From: Chloroflexota bacterium
Lineage (GTDB): Bacteria > Chloroflexota > UBA6077 > JACQUR01
DNA length: 9,314 bases
NCBI GenBank assembly: GCA_016210245.1
Contig: JACQUR010000308.1
Coordinates: forward strand, 1-9,314
Direction: 5' to 3'
A model generated the notes under the pieces. It worked only from the letters and a program-made list of their open reading frames with translations, searched no databases and was not told where the DNA came from. A program made the position numbers and the translations under genes. Of this stretch, positions 1 to 5,794 are shown piece by piece (position 1 is the stretch's first letter; every line of letters starts with the position of its first letter).

Positions 1-75
1 CTACAGCTCAGCGACCGCCGGCACTGAAACTGGTCACACCCTGGTAGGCGGGTCTTCGTCCTGAAGGGGGAAGTT

Positions 76-124
76 GCCGCCCTGAAGGGCGGACCTGGGC
101 GTGAGGCCCGCCCTTCAGGGCGGC
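76..124. repeat. 17-bp perfect inverted repeat (hairpin)
   Basis: Bases 76-92 (GCCGCCCTGAAGGGCGG) are the exact reverse complement of 108-124. The 15-nt spacer adds a further CCT/AGG pairing (94-96 with 104-106), so the RNA could form a stem of about 20 bp. Each arm is itself a near-palindrome around GA, and a degenerate third copy lies at about 60-69. It sits 34 bp past the stop codon of the minus-strand lacI-type gene, so it may act as a terminator, but no T-run follows it. It may equally be a dispersed intergenic repeat. The rest of 1-158 shows no gene. Confidence 0.7.
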
Positions 125-158
125 AGCCCGTGCCAGCAGCAAGAGCGCCCGTACTCCG

Positions 159-1169
159 TCAGCGCGCGGCCGCTTGCACGGCGCCGCAGGTGTGGCGGAC
201 GATCAGTTCCGGCTCCAGGCGGATCTGGCCGGCAGCCCTTTCAGGCGTCTCGAACGCGAGGAGGAGTTGTTGCACGCCCAACCGGCCCAGCTCGCGCATC
301 GGCACCCGGATCGTGGTGAGGCCCAGGTACCCGGCCATCTCGATGTCGTTGTAGCCGACCAGCGCCAGGTCGTCCGGCACGGCCACGCCTCGTCGCCTGG
401 CGGCCTCCAGCACGCCGACGGCCTGGGTGTCGCTGCCGGCGAACACGGCCGTGGGGGGCTGCGGGAGCGCCAGCAGCGCGTCGAGCGCGGCCATGCCCGC
501 CTCCGGGCTGAAGTCGGTCACGCGCTCGTACTCAGGGCGCAGCTCCAGCCCGGCCCTGGCCAGCGTGGCTCGGTAGCCGCACCGGCGCCCGCTAGGCGAA
601 CTCGGCGCGAACGGATCCTCGAGATGGTCGACCAGGGCGATGCGTCGATGGCCCAGGCGCACGAGGTGTTGCACCGCCAGGGCGGCTGCGGCCTCGTGGT
701 CCAGCGCGACACTCGGCAGCGCCGGGTGGACGTTGTTGACCAGCACCGCGGGGAGCGCCGTCGCGGCCAGGCGGGCCAGCAGCTCCGCCGTTGGCGTGAG
801 CGAGACGATCAGCACGCCCTCGGCGCGGCCCCGCGACCCGGGATCGGCGAAGGCGCGGTCGCGATCGGCCGGCCGCTCGATGGTCCGGATCACCAGCGCG
901 TAATCGGTGTCCGCCAGCGCCACCTCGATGCCGCGCAACACCTCCACGTAGAAGTAGCGCGTGAAGAGGGGCACGATGACCTCGAGCGTCTGGCTGCGCC
1001 CCCGGGCGAGCGCGCGGCCGAGCGGGCTGGGCCGATACCCCAGCCGCTCTATCGTCGCCTGGACGCGCGCCCGGGTTTCGGGCGCAACCTGTGGGCTTCC
1101 GCTCAACACCCGCGAAACGGTTCCCACCCCGACCGCTGCCTCCCGGGCCACGTCTCGAATCGTCGCCAT
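159..1169 (-). CDS. LacI-family transcriptional regulator
   Basis: A 336-residue DNA-binding repressor of the LacI/GalR family, which normally senses a sugar or related small molecule. The N-terminal helix-turn-helix is clear: IRDVAREAAVGVGTVSRVLS at residues 4-23, followed by the hinge (GYRPSPLGRALARGRS, 44-59). The periplasmic-binding-protein-like core follows, with GHRRIALV (173-180), VFAGSD (242-247), PDDLALVGYND (265-275) and the C-terminal ELIVRHTC. Length is normal for the family. The reading frame stays open 270 nt further upstream, but the ATG at 1169 is chosen because the HTH begins there and AGGGAGGAG lies just before it. The gene diverges from the CMD/AhpD-like gene, whose promoter contains a LacI-type operator, so this protein is the likely regulator of that gene and perhaps of itself. 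The ligand cannot be told from the sequence. Confidence 0.95.
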   Translation of the reverse strand: MATIRDVAREAAVGVGTVSRVLSGSPQVAPETRARVQATIERLGYRPSPLGRALARGRSQTLEVIVPLFTRYFYVEVLRGIEVALADTDYALVIRTIERPADRDRAFADPGSRGRAEGVLIVSLTPTAELLARLAATALPAVLVNNVHPALPSVALDHEAAAALAVQHLVRLGHRRIALVDHLEDPFAPSSPSGRRCGYRATLARAGLELRPEYERVTDFSPEAGMAALDALLALPQPPTAVFAGSDTQAVGVLEAARRRGVAVPDDLALVGYNDIEMAGYLGLTTIRVPMRELGRLGVQQLLLAFETPERAAGQIRLEPELIVRHTCGAVQAAAR

Positions 1170-1265
1170 TGCTCCTCCCTGCACATGGTACCTGATTCCA
1201 ACGTGGGTTTCAGCAGACGGAGCGGGCGGTCCTGCCCACGCCGGTCGAACGCCGAACCGCAGGGC

Positions 1266-1295
1266 TTGCCACCTGGAACCGTTTCCATGTATACT
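1266..1295 (+). promoter_or_regulatory. Sigma70-type promoter of the CMD/AhpD-like gene
   Basis: TTGCCA (1266-1271) and TATACT (1290-1295) each match the -35/-10 consensus at five of six positions and are 18 nt apart. Transcription would start near 1302, giving a leader of about 85 nt before the ATG at 1389. The spacer is almost filled by a LacI-type operator. This is pattern matching only, but a promoter this good is unusual in such GC-rich DNA. Confidence 0.65.
1274..1287. promoter_or_regulatory. LacI-family operator
   Basis: TGGAACCGTTTCCA is a 14-bp palindrome with a central CG and one imperfect pair, fitting the typical LacI/GalR half-site architecture (TGnAAnCGnTTnCA). It lies wholly between the -35 and -10 boxes of the promoter facing the CMD/AhpD-like gene, where a bound repressor would block RNA polymerase. 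The gene of a LacI-family protein starts about 105 bp away on the other strand. That this protein binds here is inferred from position and family knowledge. Confidence 0.75.
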
Positions 1296-1388
1296 CGTCT
1301 CCTCGCGCCACTGGTTTTCCGCCTGAGCTCCGACCCTCGATGCCGAACATCGAACCGCACGCTCAACCTGCATGGAAGGAGAACGCGC

Positions 1389-1955
1389 ATGGCACGCATG
1401 CACGCGCTGGCCAGGGATGAGGCCGCGGAGGCGACCCACTCGGTTTACGACGCCAACGTGGCGACCTACGGACAGGTGTTGAACTCGACCGGCATCTACG
1501 CCTATCGGCCGACCATTCTCCAGGGCGTCAAGGCCCTGGGCGAGGGCATTCAGAGGTCGGGGCTGATCCCAGCCCGACTGCGCTGCCTGGTGAACGTGTA
1601 CGTGGCGAGCCGCGTCGGCTGTCCCTATTGAGCGGACATGAACGCTGCCGGAGGCAGCAAGGCCGGCGCGACCGACGAGGAGATCGAGGCGCTGCCAGAG
1701 TTCCGCACCAGTCCGCTCTTCACCCCAGCCGAGAAGCTGGCCTTCGAGCTGGCCGAGGCGACCCTCCAGGTGCCGGTCGAGGTATCCGATGAGTTGTTCG
1801 CGCGCCTGCGGGTGCAGTACTCCGAGGCGGAGCTGGTGGAACTCGCGGCCATCGCGGCGCTGGAGAATTTCCGCAGCCGCTTCAACCGCGTCTTCCGAGT
1901 CGAGGCCAACGGCTTCTACTGTCCGCTCCCCAGGCGGCCGGTTGCCGTAAGCTGA
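1389..1955 (+). CDS. CMD/AhpD-like protein with in-frame TGA, probable selenoprotein (CxxU)
   Basis: Read through the TGA at 1629-1631, this frame gives a 188-residue carboxymuconolactone decarboxylase (CMD)/AhpD-like protein, a family of redox proteins that use a CxxC pair for peroxide reduction or thiol exchange. The core reads GLIPARLRCLVNVYVASRVG (58-77), then C78-P-Y-[TGA81]-A-D-M-N. The stop thus falls exactly on the second cysteine of the motif. After it the family sequence continues in the same frame (FTPAEKLAFELAEATLQVP, then LVELAAIAALENFRSRFNR). The start is well marked: GAAGGAG, then 7 nt, then ATG. The ATG at 1638 has no ribosome site. A hairpin suited to SECIS function follows the TGA. 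AhpD/CMD-like selenoproteins with CxxU are known from marine metagenomes. A nonsense mutation or sequencing error remains possible, and no Sec machinery gene is in the window. N85 stands where AhpD has its active-site histidine. Confidence 0.8.
1632..1669 (+). promoter_or_regulatory. Candidate bacterial SECIS element
   Basis: Directly after the in-frame TGA, bases 1644-1649 (GCTGCC) pair perfectly with 1653-1658 (GGCAGC) around the loop GGA. The loop begins 18 nt after the TGA. Known bacterial SECIS elements lie within the coding sequence, have a short stem and a small apical loop with a G in its first two positions, and place that loop roughly 16-37 nt after UGA; all of these hold here. A weak lower stem (GCG at 1632-1634 with CGC at 1667-1669) is possible. 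Such hairpins can also arise by chance in GC-rich DNA. Confidence 0.6.
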
Positions 1956-2021
1956 GCGGCAGGCCAGGGCCGGCGGTAGGTCCCTTGCTGCCTGCCCGCG
2001 CCTGCGCGAGTCCCCGCTCCG

Positions 2022-2027
2022 TATAAT
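2022..2027 (+). promoter_or_regulatory. Possible -10 box upstream of the Uma2 gene
   Basis: A perfect TATAAT stands out in GC-rich intergenic DNA. No convincing -35 box lies 16-18 nt upstream. If used, it would give a leader of about 175 nt that carries the 60-bp palindrome before the Uma2-family start at 2209. Confidence 0.3.
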
Positions 2028-2079
2028 GATCCTAAACCAAAGCCAGAGTGAAACCCTCCTGGTTTCGCTGGTGAGGGGA

Positions 2080-2139
2080 CGTGTACCACGGAGACACGGA
2101 GCTTTTTCTTAAGAAGACTCCGTGGCTCCGTGGTACACG
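2080..2139. repeat. 60-bp near-perfect palindrome (possible MITE-like repeat)
   Basis: The arms 2080-2101 and 2118-2139 are 22 nt long and complementary at 21 positions (outer part CGTGTACCACGGAG). The 16-nt centre contains TTCTTAAGAA, itself palindromic, so almost the whole element folds on itself. Each arm contains the near-repeat CCACGGAGACACGGAG, a motif style seen in dispersed intergenic repeats of several phyla. It lies in the gap between the CMD gene and the Uma2-family gene. No transposase or clear target duplication is visible. Confidence 0.75.
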
Positions 2140-2208
2140 ATCCTCTCCCGAGGACACCTTCGCCACGGTTTGGAGAGCCCATCCTGGCTTCAGTTCAGGA
2201 GGCGGATC

Positions 2209-2769
2209 ATGGCGCGAGAGCCGGTGACCCGGCGGTTCAGCGTCGAGGAGTACTACCAGATGGCGCGCGCGGGCATCCTGGGAGAAGACGAGCGCGTCGA
2301 GCTCATCGAAGGGGAGATCATCGAGCTGCCCCCGATTGGCAGTCGCCACGCGGCCTGTGTCGATCGCCTGAATCATTTGTTTAGCAGCCACGCTGGCGGT
2401 GCCGCGATCGTGCGCGTCCAGGATCCGATCCACCTGAGCGGACGCTCGGAGCCGCAGCCCGACCTGGTCCTCGCCCGTCCCCGGACCGATTTCTACGCTG
2501 CGGCCCACCCGGAGCCGAAGGACGTGCTGCTGCTGGTCGAGGTAGCCGACTCCTCGGCGGGCTACGACCGGTTGGTGAAAGTCCCGCTCTTTGCCCGTGC
2601 GGGTATCCCCGAGGTCTGGCTGATCGACCTGGAGCGGGACCTGGTCGAGGTCCATCGGGAGCCTTCCGCCACCGGCTACCGGAGCGTGCAGCTCGCCCGT
2701 CGTGGCGAGCGGGTGAGCGTGCAGGCGCTGCCCCAGGTCGACCTGGCGGTCGAGGCCATCCTCGGCTAA
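2209..2769 (+). CDS. Uma2-family (DUF820) restriction-endonuclease-like protein
   Basis: A 186-residue protein of the Uma2/DUF820 family, with a PD-(D/E)xK nuclease-type fold. Family landmarks appear in order: RFSVEEYYQMARAGIL (9-24), ERVELIEGEI (28-37), H47 in the SRHA segment, EPQPDLVL (81-88) with D85, LLLVEVADSS (107-116) with E111, then YDRLVKVPLFARAGIPEVWL with K124. D85, E111 and K124 are the likely metal-site residues. The frame is open further upstream into the palindrome, but ATG 2209 is preceded by AGGAGG with 6 nt spacing and fits the usual N-terminus. Proteins of this family are very abundant in Cyanobacteria and Chloroflexota; their biological role is uncertain and some may be of mobile origin. 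No partner gene is obvious; it stands alone between two palindromic repeats. Confidence 0.92.
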   Translation: MAREPVTRRFSVEEYYQMARAGILGEDERVELIEGEIIELPPIGSRHAACVDRLNHLFSSHAGGAAIVRVQDPIHLSGRSEPQPDLVLARPRTDFYAAAHPEPKDVLLLVEVADSSAGYDRLVKVPLFARAGIPEVWLIDLERDLVEVHREPSATGYRSVQLARRGERVSVQALPQVDLAVEAILG

Positions 2770-2775
2770 ACCAGG

Positions 2776-2843
2776 TTCACAGTCGACAGTTCACAGTCGA
2801 CAGGGCACTGGCGGGCTGTGAACTGTGGACTGTCGATGTCGAC
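2776..2843. repeat. Inverted array of 7-bp units (heptad repeat)
   Basis: Starting 7 bases after the Uma2-family stop codon, the sequence reads as heptads TTCACAG-TCGACAG twice (2776-2803). After a short spacer come the inverse heptads CTGTGAA, CTGTGGA and CTGTCGA (2816-2836). Bases 2779-2796 pair with 2816-2833 at 17 of 18 positions around a 19-nt loop. The RNA hairpin could mark the end of the Uma2 transcript, though no U-run follows. The same 7-bp architecture recurs at 6991-7100. Confidence 0.75.
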
Positions 2844-2879
2844 TCAGCATAGGAGGTCCGGACGCGGCTGAGCTCAACC

Positions 2880-2908
2880 TTGCGCCCTGAGCGCTCGGCG
2901 GCTACCAT
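2880..2908 (+). promoter_or_regulatory. Weak candidate promoter for the membrane-protein gene
   Basis: TTGCGC (2880-2885) and TACCAT (2903-2908) are 17 nt apart and about 55 bp upstream of the ATG at 2963. Matches to the sigma70 consensus are only three and four of six, so this rests mainly on spacing and position. Apart from this and the heptad repeat, the gap 2770-2962 shows nothing further. Confidence 0.25.
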
Positions 2909-2962
2909 CGCGACGGCTTACCTGGCGGCTGGAAGCCGACCGCTGATCGCTGGAGGGCGCGC

Positions 2963-3556
2963 ATGGCCGACACCACCAGGGCATCGAGGCAGGCAGCGGA
3001 GCAGCCAGCCCCTGGGATCAGGATCCGCAACGAGTGGTGGGTGCTGGTAGCGCTGGGCATCATGGTCGCGGCCATCCAGAGCCGCGACTACTGGTTCCTC
3101 AACTTCGTCCACGTCTTCACCGGTCTGCTGTGGACCGGCACCGACATTTTCATGGGCTTCATCCTCGGCCCGATCCTGCGCCAGGTCGACCTGCCCGCCC
3201 GGCGGGCGATCATCACCCGCTTGATGCCCCGCATGCTCTTCTACATGCCGACCATGGCGATCGTCACCACCACCTCCGGGTACTACATGGCTGACCAGTT
3301 CGGCTTCCTGCGGGTGCCGTTTCCCCAGCAGTGGTGGCTCCTGGCCGCCTACGCGATCGTGGCGATCCTGACCGTCCAGGGCTTTGGCATCCTCCTGCCC
3401 ACCAACCTGCGGGTGTACTTCGAGGTCCAGAAGCCCCAGCCCGACGGGGCCAGGATCCAGCGCTGGATGCGCCGCTACGTGCGGGTGGTGGGCATGCAGG
3501 GGGTGATGCAGGTAGCGATCGTCCTGATCATGGCCAGGCTGGCCACAGGGATGTGA
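2963..3556 (+). CDS. Multi-pass inner-membrane protein, CopD/DUF2269-like
   Basis: A 197-residue integral membrane protein with about five hydrophobic segments: roughly residues 25-40, 45-71, 91-109, 124-146 and 172-192. The segment FLNFVHVFTGLLWTGTDIFM (45-64) holds a membrane histidine, H50, followed by an aromatic and glycine pattern. This resembles the heme- or copper-related CopD/DUF2269 type of small membrane proteins, but I cannot assign a family firmly. The N-terminus is polar and has no cleavable signal peptide. ATG 2963 has GGAGGG 5 nt before it. The alpha/beta hydrolase gene follows after only 37 nt, so the two may share a transcript. Function unknown; a redox or transport role is speculation from the histidine alone. 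Confidence 0.85.
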   Translation: MADTTRASRQAAEQPAPGIRIRNEWWVLVALGIMVAAIQSRDYWFLNFVHVFTGLLWTGTDIFMGFILGPILRQVDLPARRAIITRLMPRMLFYMPTMAIVTTTSGYYMADQFGFLRVPFPQQWWLLAAYAIVAILTVQGFGILLPTNLRVYFEVQKPQPDGARIQRWMRRYVRVVGMQGVMQVAIVLIMARLATGM

Positions 3557-3593
3557 CCGATGGGAGATGTTCGGCGTCGAGGGGGAGACCAGC

Positions 3594-4385
3594 GTGGAGC
3601 GGCTGAGAACCTATGGCAGGCCGCCGTTCGGGGTGGCGGTGCTCCACGGTGGACCAGGCGCCCCGGGCGGCATGGCGCCGGTGGCGCGAGAGCTCGCCTC
3701 TGCCGCGGGCGTCCTGGAACCCCTGCAAACGGCGGCATCCCTTGAAGGACAGGTGGCGGAGCTGACGGCTGTCCTGGAGCGGCACGCCACCCTTCCGGCC
3801 ACGGTGATCGGCTGGTCGTGGGGCGCGTGGCTCGGCTTCATCCTCGCGGCCAGGCAGCCTTCGTTGCTGAACCAGCTCGTACTCGTCGGAAGCGGCCCTT
3901 TCGAGGAGAGGTATGCCGAGGCCATCATGGCCACGCGGCTGGCTCGCCTCAGCGGTGCCGAGCGGCTGGAAGTCCAGGCGCTGCAGCAAATCCTGGAAGA
4001 TCCGGCCGGCGGGGACAGGGACAGCGCCCTGGCCCAACTGGGCAAGCTGCTTGCCAGGGCCGACTCGTACGACCCCCTGGCCCTCGACCCGGTGCCACTG
4101 AAGTGCCAGTACGATGTCTACCAACGCGTGTGGCAGGATGCCCGGGAGCTACGAAGGAGCGGGAAGCTGCTGGAGCTCGGGAAACAGATCCGCTGTCCGG
4201 TCGTGGCGATCCACGGGGACTACGACCCCCATCCGGCCGAAGGGGTCCTGGCTCCCCTGTCCCTCACCCTGAGCGACTTCACGTTCGTCTTGCTCGATCG
4301 GTGCGGGCACGAGCCCTGGATCGAACGGCACGCCAGAGACCGGTTCTACGCAACCCTCGGGCGTCTGCTGGGGCCGGGCAGTTGA
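3594..4385 (+). CDS. Alpha/beta-fold hydrolase
   Basis: A 263-residue cytoplasmic alpha/beta hydrolase with all hallmark elements. HGGPG (18-22) is the oxyanion-hole loop, GWSWG (73-77) is the nucleophile elbow with Ser75, IHGDYDPHP (206-214) carries the acid Asp (209 or 211) and CGHEPWIE (237-244) gives the catalytic His239. The segment MAPVARELASAAGVLEPLQT and the close of the chain (RHARDRFYATL) suggest a distinct conserved subfamily also found in archaea and anaerobes; its substrate is unknown to me. The GTG at 3594 is preferred because GGGGGAG ends 6 nt before it and it places the start just before the first strand. The in-frame ATG at 3567 would add nine residues but has GGGAG directly abutting it. 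The gene ends 7 nt from the convergent toxin gene. Confidence 0.9.
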   Translation: MERLRTYGRPPFGVAVLHGGPGAPGGMAPVARELASAAGVLEPLQTAASLEGQVAELTAVLERHATLPATVIGWSWGAWLGFILAARQPSLLNQLVLVGSGPFEERYAEAIMATRLARLSGAERLEVQALQQILEDPAGGDRDSALAQLGKLLARADSYDPLALDPVPLKCQYDVYQRVWQDARELRRSGKLLELGKQIRCPVVAIHGDYDPHPAEGVLAPLSLTLSDFTFVLLDRCGHEPWIERHARDRFYATLGRLLGPGS

Positions 4386-4392
4386 AGTCCAC

Positions 4393-5097
4393 TCACCCGG
4401 GTTTGCGGCTAAGGGCAGCGTGCAGTTGGTGCGTTTCCACGAGCCCCCGGGCGATCGCCGCCATATCCTCCGTGGTCAGCCACTCGGGCTGAGGACGCTG
4501 CCGGAGGTTGAAGTGTCTGGTCACGAGGGACGCGGCATCGCCGCAGCATGCTCTTGCCGCGCCGCGCTGGATCGCAGGAAACTCCAGACCCCATCGCCGC
4601 GCCGCGGTGGTGGTCCGCACAGCGATGACACTCTCGGACGCGCTGTTCCAGAAGTCATTGGATACCACGACATACCGCTTGCGTTCACCGCCGATGTTCT
4701 GACCCGCGACGTAGTAGACCTCGCCCCAACGCGGATAGCTGACAGGGCCAGATGGCGATCGAGGCCGCGCGGGAGGCTCTCGGCACAGGCCTCGGAGAGC
4801 GAGCACCTCGCAGAGCGCGTCTTCCACCCGGGCCATCTGCCGCTCGTCCAGGACCAGCCGCGCACCGCCCAGTGCCTCCTTCGCTACCGAGACCAGCCGG
4901 CCCGGCAACGCCTGCAGAGGCGGAGCGTCGCACACCAGGGGGGCGAGCGCTGTCACCTTGCCTGTCGACGCATGGAGGGGGACGACGCCGACCTCGAGCA
5001 TGCGCTCGTTCCAATCATCGCTGGTCATGGCGAGGACTGCGACCGTCGGGGGAGACGCCCCGTGCAGGACGTACGCGGTGCCGCGGTTGATGGACAC
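4393..5097 (-). CDS. Tandem MazF/PemK-like toxin (double domain)
   Basis: A 234-residue protein, about twice the usual length of a MazF/PemK-type mRNA interferase. The C-terminal half is recognisable: YPRWGEVYYVAG (121-132), KRYVVVSNDFWNSASESVIA (140-159) and a helical end, MAAIARGLVETHQL. It parallels the MazF pattern RGEIYWV...RPALVVSND.FN...VIVVP. The N-terminal half looks like a second, reduced copy: INRGTAYVL (3-11), VAVLAMTSDDWNERM (19-33), VGVVPL (36-41) and a helical end MARVEDALCEVLAL. Such proteins cleave RNA or poison gyrase; which applies here cannot be told. The start is a GTG 6 nt after the upstream antitoxin-like gene's stop, with no clear ribosome site, suggesting translational coupling. 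A linker rich in R and P (105-120) joins the halves. Confidence 0.72.
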   Translation of the reverse strand: MSINRGTAYVLHGASPPTVAVLAMTSDDWNERMLEVGVVPLHASTGKVTALAPLVCDAPPLQALPGRLVSVAKEALGGARLVLDERQMARVEDALCEVLALRGLCREPPARPRSPSGPVSYPRWGEVYYVAGQNIGGERKRYVVVSNDFWNSASESVIAVRTTTAARRWGLEFPAIQRGAARACCGDAASLVTRHFNLRQRPQPEWLTTEDMAAIARGLVETHQLHAALSRKPG

Positions 5098-5103
5098 TGT
5101 GTT

Positions 5104-5364
5104 CTAGAGCAGGCCGTCTTCAATGGCCATCTGCATCGCTTCTCGGACCGCCTGGTGTCGCTCCGGATCGTCTGCCCATTCGTCGTACAGCTTGATGCGT
5201 TCGGCTCGCCGCCGCTCCTCCAGCACGGCCCGGGCACCGACCTCGACCAACCGGGCGTAGATGCGGGCTTCCGACGTGTCGGGCGGAAACCCGAAGTCCT
5301 CCGGATGCTCCCTCACGCGCTCCCTCAAGGCTGGATCCACAGGAATGGTCACGCGCTGTGCCAT
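5104..5364 (-). CDS. Putative antitoxin next to the MazF-like toxin
   Basis: An 86-residue, highly charged protein placed directly upstream of the toxin-like gene with a 6-nt gap, the normal order in type II toxin-antitoxin operons. It has no domain I recognise with confidence. It starts RVTIPVDPALRERVREHPED, which could be a short strand followed by helices, and ends in an acidic helical stretch (YDEWADDPERHQAVREAMQM) typical of toxin-binding tails. ATG 5364 is preceded by a near-perfect ribosome site, AGGAGGTGA, far stronger than that of the toxin; antitoxin excess over toxin would be expected. About 37 of 84 aligned residues match the product of the next upstream gene (5433-5690), without gaps. 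Antitoxin function is inferred from context and size. Confidence 0.7.
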   Translation of the reverse strand: MAQRVTIPVDPALRERVREHPEDFGFPPDTSEARIYARLVEVGARAVLEERRRAERIKLYDEWADDPERHQAVREAMQMAIEDGLL

Positions 5365-5432
5365 CTCTTCACCTCCTGTGCAGGTATTGCTGCAACCTTT
5401 GCGGCATATCAGACAGCCGGACTCACGCCAGC

Positions 5433-5690
5433 TTACAGCCGGCCTGAGCGGAATGCCACCGCCTGGGCCATCCGAACCGCTTCGAGCCGCTCTTCGTCAT
5501 CGGCCCACTCAGCATAGGCCTGATACCGCGCTTCGTCCTGCTGGCGCTGGCGGGCCATCTTCGCACCAAGTTGGAGCAACCGCGCAAACCGCTGCGCCAT
5601 TGATAGCTCAGCCGGCAGGCCGAAGCGCTCCGGGTGCGTCCGCACTTCATCCTTTAGCGCTTCCTCTACTGGGACGCTCTCGCGCTGCAC
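5433..5690 (-). CDS. Second antitoxin-like paralogue
   Basis: An 85-residue paralogue of the antitoxin-like protein encoded 68 bp downstream. Shared blocks include VR.HPE.FG.P (about residues 15-25), ARL...GA and EWADD.ER..AVR. Start chosen at GTG 5690: GGAGGA lies 5 nt before it, and the predicted N-terminus then aligns with that of the paralogue. The frame is open 144 nt further upstream but that part is unlike any protein and runs into the neighbouring gene. No toxin-like gene follows it directly, so it is either an extra antitoxin for the same toxin, an orphan left after loss of its partner, or a regulator of the operon. A sigma70-like promoter lies just upstream. Confidence 0.68.
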   Translation of the reverse strand: MQRESVPVEEALKDEVRTHPERFGLPAELSMAQRFARLLQLGAKMARQRQQDEARYQAYAEWADDEERLEAVRMAQAVAFRSGRL

Positions 5691-5729
5691 TGTGTTCCTC
5701 CATGATGGCCGAAGCAGGTTCTGCCACAT

Positions 5730-5758
5730 ACTATGCAGCAGCTCCCTGCACGAGTCAA
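5730..5758 (-). promoter_or_regulatory. Promoter of the antitoxin-toxin operon
   Basis: On the minus strand TTGACT (5753-5758) and CATAGT (5730-5735) are separated by exactly 17 nt; they match consensus at five and four of six positions. A transcript starting near 5723 would have a leader of about 30 nt before the GTG at 5690 and would cover both antitoxin-like genes and the toxin-like gene. Confidence 0.5.
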
Positions 5759-5794
5759 CACACCCGCCGCCCTGCCTACCCAGGGCCGGCCTGG

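Noticed and set aside
1171..1273. Promoter of the LacI-type gene on the minus strand
   Set aside because: TACCAT on the minus strand at about 1190 has no acceptable -35 box at the right distance.
174..1631. A 485-codon plus-strand open frame opposite the LacI gene
   Set aside because: Low-complexity, R/A/Q/H-rich translation typical of antisense frames in GC-rich DNA. Only its last 81 codons, from ATG 1389, are real; they are the start of the CMD gene.
1638..1955. A separate gene starting at ATG 1638 (C-terminal half of the CMD protein)
   Set aside because: No ribosome site, starts inside the active-site region, same frame as the upstream half, and the two halves together make one complete family member.
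1389..1955. Simple pseudogene by nonsense mutation
   Set aside because: Kept as an alternative but not preferred: the only lesion lies exactly on the CxxC cysteine, the rest is intact, and a SECIS-like hairpin follows.
1956..1999. Terminator after the CMD gene (9-bp stem 1956-1964 with 1990-1999)
   Set aside because: Stem has a bulge, the loop is about 25 nt, and no T-run follows; not strong enough to list.
2032..2655. A 207-codon minus-strand frame opposite the Uma2-family gene
   Set aside because: Antisense shadow; the plus strand carries the family motifs and a good ribosome site.
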